A stretch of DNA of 64,000 bases from Adineta vaga. Taxonomy: Eukaryota; Rotifera. The stretch spans positions 16,430,001 through 16,494,000 of the forward strand of contig CP075492.1 of NCBI GenBank assembly GCA_021613535.1, read 5' to 3'. Positions 56,343 to 64,000 of the stretch are shown here, piece after piece. Below the pieces are notes generated by a model. The model had not been told where the DNA came from and ran no database searches. It worked only from the letters and a program-made list of their open reading frames with translations. The translations under genes were made by a program, and so were the position numbers. Numbering within the stretch: position 1 is the stretch's first letter; every line of letters begins with the position of its first letter.

Positions 56343-57697
56343 ATGTCAGAAATATCAAATGTTCATCGATTAACCTCACCACTTCCTATGCTCAAAATAA
56401 ATCGTATTGTTATGAAAAAGAATAATCGCGCTAACATCTTTATGAAAATGCAACAGACTGATTCAAATGGTCCACTTGATAATGATATTGTGTATCCACC
56501 AGATATCGAAAATCATCATCCATATGATATTGTTGCTCAATATCGACGATTGTTAGGAAAATCAACTAATTTCAGAATCGAACCTCTTCGTATTGGTGAA
56601 GATGAAATTGAAACAGTTATACTTGGTTTAAATAATTTTGCCAATAAACATGGTTGTAATTTAATATTTACTACTGAAGAACATCGATTTGACAATAGTA
56701 TCTATCGTGCTGTTTGTGGTGTAGCTGATTTAGGAAGTATTCATTTGTTGGCTAACGATGCCATTCACACAGCAACTTTTAGTTTTGATATGAATTTTAA
56801 TTTTAATACAGAATTCGACCAATCTGAACGAAAAGTGGAAGCCTTTATTATGAACTTTTGTCAAGCGATTGCAACAGTTCTTTCGTGTGATATAAATAAT
56901 ATTCGTATATTTTCAATCGGTCAAATGTTTAGAGATATGAAGAAGACTGACGTAGAGTTTGGAGTGACAACAACAGAAATGAAGAAAACTGAACAATTTG
57001 CCGAGATATTAAAGGTAAATTCTTTTCTTTTGCAAGGTCATATGCGTGGAAAATGAAGATCTAATTGTTTTAGATGCATGCAAGTTCAGGTTTCAATGGT
57101 CATCAAGTACTTGAACGTGTTGTTCCTGGTAATTATCATTATAAATGGAAATCAACATTGGAAACATTGAGATTACAAATCAATGATCTAATCCCTAAGG
57201 AGAAATACAAGTATAAATCAGATTCTACATCTGACGAAGTTCATGGTTGGTATCGTCATGCTCTTCGCGTTGAAGATAAATATGAAGAAGATTCAAATGT
57301 ACAAGATGGATGGTCAGTTGCTTTTCATGGAACAAAAGCTTGGACAGTATCACGTATTGTTCAACAAGGTAGAATAACTGGTCCTGTCAAAGTTGATTCA
57401 ATGCAATCAGAAGCGATTGAACAGATTGGAAATGAAGCTAATTGTCCTGGTTTATATGTAGCTACACATTGTAATGGTGGAGCGGATATTTATACTGAAC
57501 CATTTAAAATTACCTCATTTCCAAATAAAACTGAAAGTTTTCGTTTAGTTTTCCAATGTCATGTAAAGTCGGAGAAATTTACAGTTCATGAAAGTCCAGT
57601 AAATGTAGGTAAAGCATGGCGTTATATTATTCCAAATTCTATACGACCATATGGTATTTTATTAAAGAAAGAAAGTTCAAATATCATCTCAGATTAA
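56343..57697 (+). CDS. Bdelloid-type protein with PARP-like C-terminal motif
   Basis: Exons 56343-57014 and 57074-57697 with a 59-bp intron in phase 0, about 431 residues. The N-terminal part (MSEISNVHRLTSPLPMLKIN ... ETVILGLNNFANKHGCNLIF) has no family I recognise. The C-terminal part has AFHGTKAWTVSRIVQQGRI, then GLYVATHCNGGADIYTEPF. Its His-Gly-Thr and downstream GLYVAT/Tyr spacing resemble the H-Y pattern of PARP-type ADP-ribosyltransferases, but the third catalytic residue is not clear, so the function is tentative. The frame is open further upstream to 56127; ATG 56343 is preferred because coding character starts there. The gene is intact. Poly(A) signal 57779-57784. Confidence 0.75.
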
Positions 57698-57959
57698 CTG
57701 ATATAGTTTTTAGTATTCTGTCGTTAATCACATCCTTTAAAAAAGAAAATCATTTTTTCAAAAATTTTATTATAAAACAATAAATATATCCAAAGGATAT
57801 TTATTCTTTTTCTTATCTTAGAATATTAAATAAAATGAACATGTAATCTCGATTCGTTCAAGTGAATCCATGATCTTATTGGTGAACTCGCATCCAAAAT
57901 AGTTAATTTTTCTAATAATAATCTTAAACATTTAACATTTTCAATATAAGATTGAAGTT

Positions 57960-59083
57960 TTTCAAAATTTTAAAATGCTTTTAATAACCAATGAATTTAT
58001 ATTTAATAATTTCTCAAGTATTTTTCCTAACAATGCTGAAGATATATGAAAGCGATGACCAATTTCTAAATGTTTAATACACGATATATTAATAAACATC
58101 GAAAGATTTTTAAAATGTATTGATGATCTATCAAATTCATACATTTTCTCCTCTATATCATCAAAACTGATTGATTCATCTTCTAATATTAATGATTTAG
58201 CATTACGAAAATAATATAATGAATTCTTTCTAATTGCTTCTGATACTAAATATAAATATGTAACATTATCATATATATTTGAATTGTTGATCAACGAATT
58301 CATATAGAATTTTTTCGAAGATCTTAAATTATATGAAGAAGATATGTATGGTATTGTATAAATTATTGCCGATGAACTAGTAGTTTCTTAAATTGTGTAC
58401 CATCGATGTTGTTTTTGCCAAAAATTACTTTGAAATTTAATTAATTTTTCATCCACAGAATTCCGAGAATATAACAGGTAAATGAAAATTTAAATATATG
58501 TAAATAGGGAAGTGAATTTTCAATAGGATATTGCCAACGATCAGCATTCATTATTGTTATTTGATTAGTTTTTATTGAGAAACTATTTAAATTTGTTAGA
58601 CGTTTTAATAATAATTCAATAAGTATTTCAAATTCGACATCAGAATAATTAAGAATTCATTGTTTTTTTAAATGAATAATATTTGTATTTGTAATATCTA
58701 ATTCATTATCGGTAATTACATTCGTGGAAAATTGTAAAATCTTTAAATAAATGACATAAATCATTTAAAATCAATTTTTGATTTCGACAAAATAGATGTT
58801 ATTGGAAAATTACTATTTAAACGAGTTGTACAATGAAAAGAATGTAAATTCAATAATAATGATAAAAATGATTGAATTTGTCCATATAAACCATTATTTG
58901 ATAGTTTGAAATAAATTATAGTTTGTTTTATTTCAGGATTTGACAATATTATTTGATTTTATCAAAATTCAGATATAATGAAATACTTCGAATTAATCTG
59001 TTAAAACGAGAATTTAATTGATCAAATGAATGAAATATTTCATGTTGATATCGTGAATTATACTTGAATAACCGTGTTGACAT
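57960..59083 (-). pseudogene. LRR/F-box-like family pseudogene
   Basis: Reverse strand from ATG at 59081-59083: MSTRLFKYNSRYQHEIFHSF then FDQLNSRFNRLIRSISLYLN, the usual N-terminal pattern of the expanded bdelloid F-box/LRR-like family. Several stops and frame changes follow, with recognisable leucine-rich pieces (GLYGQIQSFLSLLLNLHSFH; LSMFINISCIKHLEIGHRFH; LGKILEKLLNINSLVIKSIL) ending near 57960. A degraded full-length copy rather than a fragment. Related to the fragment at 18084-18642. Confidence 0.65.
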
Positions 59084-60438
59084 TATGTATATATTTATCG
59101 TTACCATATCTGACTAAACTATAGTTTTATCGTCCGAGGTCATTTTATAGCACAACTTTTCTATTGACCTATAGATGCAGCGGTTCAACTGCACTTCAAT
59201 GATACCATCACATTCGATTAACATATCGCACACACAATCGACGTGAGAGTGTCATTAAAGTGTGGTTGTACCAAGGAGGAAAATCAAATGAATTTTGTTA
59301 TCCATATGATTTATCATTTGGTTCGGGAAATAATCGAATTGAAAAATTTTCATGAATTTCTGATTAAAATAAATGATTTACGAAAAAAAACAAAAGACCA
59401 AACGAGATTTTTTATGAGTACTATTTTTTTACAAAAATGTTTGTTGTTTGATGATCGTTGCAGAAAAGGAAGTAAAATTCGTTTATATAGGACTTTTTTT
59501 TCTGTACATAGAGACACAAAAAAATATGTGAATCACAGTACAACATCAAATACTCAACATACGTCTATACGACAACAACAAAAAATGTTTGCTTTTGAAT
59601 TGATTTTGTCATCTCTCTATACGAGCATTGAAATTTTTTGCATAGTTATGCGAATAGGATCGATAGATTGAAATTCTTTTGCGTTCTTTCATCGAAAAAT
59701 TTTCTGTCCTTTCAAACCTTCTCTCATCAGAGAAGAACATATCAATTTAAACAATCATACGAATCTCAATGAATCATGTACTTTGGCTATTGAAATTCAT
59801 CATTCAATTTTAAGTACAAATAGTTCTGGATTTAATATCAACCATAAATTGATTAGAAATAAAATTGTGTTTATCTGATTTTTCATGACGTTATTGCGAA
59901 TATGATTTTATAAGAATAAATAATAAACTCTCATATACTCATCAACATTCGAGTTATGGTAATGATTTTGAAGAAAAACAACTCAAAGTCATGAAGAAAA
60001 ATATTCCTTTTTCACACAGTATGTTGGTAACTTGAAAGAGAAGGATTGTGACGACATTTTCATCAAATATAAAAAGCAGTCATTTATTGCAAAAGAGTAT
60101 TACCTTTTCTTTCGTCTTCTCCTTCTATACTTTACCTGTGATTAAAAAAAACAAACAATTTTATATTTTTAGAAATCACACAGCTTTGCCGACATTTCTT
60201 TTCTTCGATCACTTTATAAAATATTATGGCATTTTTATCACAAACTTGTTCCTTATCATCTCTTTCTTTTTTTACTAAAAATTATAGCATAGTTTCATTC
60301 AAATTTCTTTCGGCTATTCATTATAAAACGCAATAAAATAGCCTTAATTGTCACTAATATCTTTTACTCGTGAGAATGTGGGTGGTAGTTTATGTTCTTG
60401 ATATATAATATTTAAATATTAATTTCAGATTTTTTGAC
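59084..60438. other. Intergenic region, no convincing gene
   Basis: A plus-strand frame at 59243-59671 and a shorter one (KVWLYQGGKSNEFCYPYDLS) near 59253-59355 overlap; neither has a recognised domain. A single G-rich arm occurs at 60371-60390. Confidence 0.5.
60371..60390. repeat. GGGTGT-type element, copy 14 (single G-rich arm)
   Basis: TGAGAATGTGGGTGGTAGTT, about 50 bp upstream of the kelch gene start. Confidence 0.45.
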
Positions 60439-61864
60439 ATGTTGTCTCGTATGCGTATCGTGATATTAGCTGTCATATTTATTGTTGCATTGTCAGTGGT
60501 GATAATTCCTGTCACAATTGCTTTGACGATGGGAAAAACTACTCAGGGTAAGTAAGATATACAGTTGTTCAATTATCATATAATTTTGTATGTAAATAGG
60601 CACAAGTGAACCCACAGTAAACACGGCCATAACAAGTACAACAACAACTGTCACAGTTTATAATAATACGATGGTAGCTGTGGCAACATCATCAACAACA
60701 ACAACAACAACAATTGCTTCAAGTAGATAAAAAATATTCTGTTGAATTTTTTTTTCAGAAGAAAGAGAATTTATCTTGTTGCCCGATGTTATACGTTCGA
60801 GAAGTCTAAGAGATCTAATCCAACCCATACCCTCAAGTTTGGAGAATATTTTATAGATTTTTAGAAATTTATTTTTTTATACAGGATGGATAATGACGGG
60901 AAGTATGAATGCTGTACGACAAGAACATACGGCATCGATATTATCAGATGGAAAAGTACTAGTCACTGGTGGATATAATGATGGTTATTTGAACAGTGCT
61001 GAATTGTATGATCCATCGACAGGTAATTGGACAACAACAGGAAATATGAATGTTGCACGAGGATATCACACAGAATCGTTATTATCGAATGGAAAAGTAT
61101 TAGTTGCTGGTGGATGTGATTATGGTTATCTAAACAGTGTTGAATTGTATGATCCATCGACAGGTACTTGGACAATAACAGGAAGTATGCACGTCGCACG
61201 AGCATATCATACGGCATCGATATTATCGAATGGAAAAGTATTAGTTGCTGGTGGATATAATGGTAATGTTTCTCTGGATAGTGCTGAGATATATGATCCA
61301 TCCACAGGTAATTGGACAACAACAGAAAGTATGAATGTTGCGCGAGACTATCATACAGCATTGATATTATTGAATGGAAAAGTATTAGTTACTAACGGAG
61401 AGCTTCCAACTATTGAGTTGTATGATCCATCGACAGGTAATTGGACAATTACAGGAAGTATGAATATTCCACGATATGTACATACGGCATCGATATTATC
61501 AAATGGAAAAGTACTAGTTACTGGTGGATATAATGGTAATGTTTCTCTGAATAGCGCCGAGTTATATGATCCATCGACAGGTATTTGGATTACAACAGGA
61601 AATATGAATATTGTACGAAGCTTTCATACGGCATCTGTATTATCAAATGGGAAAGTATTAGTTAATGGTGGATATACTGGTGTTGCTCTGAGTAGTGCTG
61701 AATTGTATGATCCAACGACAGGTAATTGGACAACAACAGCAAGTATGAATGTAGCACGACGATTTCATACGGCATCCATATTATCAAATGGAAAAGTATT
61801 AATTACTGGTGGACGGAATGGTGATGGTTCTCTGAACAGTGCTGAGTTGTACTATGATCAATAG
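60439..61864 (+). CDS. Membrane-anchored kelch-repeat protein
   Basis: Exons 60439-60547, 60600-60722 and 60885-61864, introns of 52 and 162 bp, phases consistent, about 403 residues. Exon 1 is a short basic N-terminus plus one hydrophobic segment (IVILAVIFIVALSVVIIPV), reading as a type II signal anchor. Exon 2 is a Thr-rich stalk (TSTTTTVTVY, TSSTTTTTT), likely O-glycosylated. Exon 3 has seven kelch-type repeats of about 47 residues, each W-x-x-T-G/E/A-x-M-N/H-x-x-R-x-x-H-T-A-S-I-L-x-N-G-K-V-L-V-x-G-G followed by a tyrosine and DPSTG, predicting a beta-propeller outside the cell. A C-rich foldback arm lies in intron 2 (60820-60837). Poly(A) signal 61909-61914. Bacterial-like repeat spacing could indicate transfer of exon 3. 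Ligand unknown. Confidence 0.88.
60820..60837. repeat. GGGTGT-type element, copy 15 (single C-rich arm, intronic)
   Basis: CCAACCCATACCCTCAAG inside kelch intron 2. Confidence 0.5.
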
Positions 61865-62165
61865 ATATCGAACTAAAATAGTTCTCCTCAAATATATTAC
61901 ATTCATTAAATAAAATATATAACTCAGGATTTGAGCGAAGGTGTGTTGATGAGCATATACTGTTATTAGACTATGCTTATTCACATTTTCACACATTCTT
62001 CTCAATGTAATATAGTTGTATATAGTATTCGATAAAATGCTGTTCTTATTAAGTTTGCTTTCTTCTACAAAAATTATATTTACTTCTCGCAGACTATTTT
62101 TAAAGTCGATAAGACTTTTTTAGATTTCAATAAATATGCTACTCAGTTCTTTTGCATATGAATTT

Positions 62166-62194
62166 ATGAGGGTGTGGATGGGTAAGGGTATGAT
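62166..62194. repeat. GGGTGT-type element, copy 16 (single G-rich arm)
   Basis: TGAGGGTGTGGATGGGTAAG then GGTATG, about 300 bp past the kelch stop. Confidence 0.55.
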
Positions 62195-63414
62195 TCCGTC
62201 ACAGAATTCTGGAATCGAACGGAATTCTTGTATATAATCCCGATTAAAAATATTAAAGAAAATAATTTGATTCAATTTGTATAATATTTGTAAAAATTAA
62301 AACATTAATATAGCATAAGGATCAAAGCAATGTTAGAATTATTTTAGAAATATAATGAAAACGACGTGTATACTTCGTTGTCTTAGTGTTTGCATTTGAT
62401 GTTATGAATAGTTCAATCAATGAATACAAATATTAAATAATATGGACATAAAATACTTAGAACAACAGCCATATAGAAATTTAATCGACAAATATGAACA
62501 CTTTTTTAATAGAGATCGTTTCATTAAAACCAAGAGTTAATATAATGTTTGTAATATTAATGTATAAATATGTTAAATTACTCATATAATATGATATAAA
62601 AAATAGAATTAAAAAATATTTAAAAGAGAAATATAAGTGAGTAAAAATGAAGGATCTTTTATATTTTTATATTCTTTTTTTCTTGAAATGAAAGTCAGCT
62701 TTTCTTGTCTAGATAATCAACATGGCTATATGCTTTTCTAAAAACTGATTATACAAAATTTGTTGTGTTACATTAATATTTTTAAACAGTACAAGAGAAA
62801 ATATTTGTATTTTGTGGAACTCACATCTATTTTTCGCAGAAAAATAGTGAATGTAAGTTTTAATTTGAGATTTTGGCACACAATTTTATATGTACAATAT
62901 TTAGTATATATTTACTACTTCATTATACAATTAGCATTGAAAAACCTTTACTTTCATACAGAGATAATATTACAGTGAAATATAGAATCAAATGATTCTA
63001 TATTAATATTTATTTAACATGTGAGTTGGACGTTTTAGTCCTGGCAAGCTTTTTTTATGTCATTGAAGACTGTAGTTCATCGGTGAATCATATATTGTGC
63101 ACTGTTTATCCTCCATCATGAATACGTGTCATTACTCCAACTACATTCAATTTTTTGATGAGTTTAGACAATGTACTGAGACATACGATTGGCAAAAGAA
63201 GTGGAACTAAATAGACAACGAATATAATTATGTCAAGATGATCGACTATGAACGAAGGTATAAAACTAATTTGAATAAATTTTATTACCATTAACGGTAT
63301 AACCAGAATGCCAAGTAAATGGAAGAGATTATTCAAAGTTGAAAGATCATTTTACAATGATGAGATGCCTTTTCATAGCTCACATGGATAACAAGTAAGA
63401 CATTTGTAATTAAT

Positions 63415-63488
63415 ATGGATGGGTGTGGATATAGATGTAGATACTAATAACACACCCACCACACCCTCATCGCACTCACACCCTCAAG
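63415..63488. repeat. GGGTGT foldback element, copy 17 (doubled C-rich arm)
   Basis: ATGGATGGGTGTGGATATAG, loop, ACACACCCACCACACCCTCA, then a second C-rich unit GCACTCACACCCTCAAG. Confidence 0.75.
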
Positions 63489-64000
63489 TTTGACGACACA
63501 GTCTAATCAGACTGGAATTCTTTTCTCTCTTATCATTAGTGTCCTCTAATAAATTAATTTTTCTTTTTCTCTTCAACATTTTTCCTTTCGGTCTTTTCCC
63601 ATCACACCATAAATTATTACAAGTGGGTGCGGTTATGTATTTAATGAGAACATCCTCACCTTTTTATTTCGAAAATGAGTGTATATAATTCTTTCTTTTT
63701 ATCAGTTGATAAAGATGCAGCTATTAATATTGATGTTAAGCATGATATATAGACATTCATTGTTCATCATTTATAATACAACAAAAATTGCAAAATTAAT
63801 ATAAATACTTAATCATACATATAGAGCGGGTAGACGATATTACATCACCGATTTCAATTTCTTTCAAAAAAGTCTTACTATCTTAGCATTCCTACATCTG
63901 TTTGAGTTTATTTTTTGATTGCGGAATAGAGCAAACATTTCTCTATCGATCTATGTAACTTTTAACTAAAAACACCAGAACACTACTGAGCACTGATCGA

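Larger units (their letters stand above)
61865..64000. other. AT-rich right end of window, no convincing gene
   Basis: Kelch 3' UTR, foldback copies 16 and 17, and another G-rich stretch near 63622. A minus-strand hydrophobic frame at 63106-63336 could be a membrane-protein piece but has no support. Confidence 0.55.

Noticed and set aside
59243-59671. 142-codon frame
   Set aside because: No domain, A/T-run-driven composition, and a competing frame over the same bases; not supportable as a gene.
63106-63336. 76-codon hydrophobic minus-strand frame
   Set aside because: Hydrophobic runs are expected by chance in AT-rich DNA; no start context, partner exon or motif.
9417-63488. Reading the C-rich and G-rich units as a CRISPR array
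   Set aside because: Units are imperfect inverted pairs spread over the whole window, not direct repeats with unique spacers; the genome is eukaryotic.
1-64000. tRNA or rRNA genes
   Set aside because: None noticed on reading; a covariance-model scan would be needed to exclude a tRNA.

Overview
The window reads as a bdelloid rotifer nuclear chromosome (Adineta/Rotaria type). The DNA is AT-rich, with many 49-70 bp GT-AG introns and animal gene families (polycystin-like, ABCB transporter, P450, kelch, TPR, LRR/F-box-like). There is one very large, apparently intronless bacterial/fungal-style NRPS-PKS gene, and many short interstitial copies of GGGTGT units, which resemble the TGTGGG telomere repeat known from bdelloids. 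Genus and species cannot be fixed from the sequence alone.

Layout. 1-9287: hybrid NRPS-PKS, open at the left edge, with a one-base frame break near 2587 and a C-terminal Fe(II)/2-oxoglutarate oxygenase. 9867-17661: a multi-exon gene joining three NHL-propeller modules, a REJ-like region and a GPS motif to a visibly decayed polycystin channel. 18084-18642: LRR/F-box-like fragment. 20474-21183: SAM methyltransferase. 21596-23160: intronless P450 (minus). 24887-27506: an unrecognised, broken gene. 27.5-31.6 kb: mostly non-coding, with MITE-like elements. 31603-33353: second P450 (plus). 34202-43725: ABCB-type full transporter (minus). 45661-46571: truncated N-terminal fragment and an NTF2-like gene. 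46910-47590: broken SDR gene (minus). 49267-51055: three-repeat membrane protein. 51.3-52.8 kb: less AT-rich stretch with a LamG-like exon. 52975-53370: Cys-rich fragment. 54253-55987: TPR pseudogene split by a hAT-type MITE. 56343-57697: bdelloid-type protein with a PARP-like motif. 57960-59083: LRR/F-box-like pseudogene (minus). 60439-61864: membrane-anchored kelch protein. 61865-64000: no convincing gene.

How it fits together. There is no operon. Two P450s, an SDR, a methyltransferase, an MDR-type exporter and a megasynthase lie within one window, which resembles a metabolite/xenobiotic neighbourhood, but joint function is only inference. The two P450 genes, unlike each other in coding sequence, share a roughly 135-bp upstream module with constant internal spacing.

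The most unusual feature is a family of about 17 short copies with arms close to CTTGAGGGTGTGGGTGTG...CACACCCACACCCTCAAG; about eleven have both arms. They lie just past stop codons, in introns or promoters, or exactly where gene fragments break off. They may be a telomere-like foldback MITE family, scars of telomere-capped break repair, or 3'-end structures.
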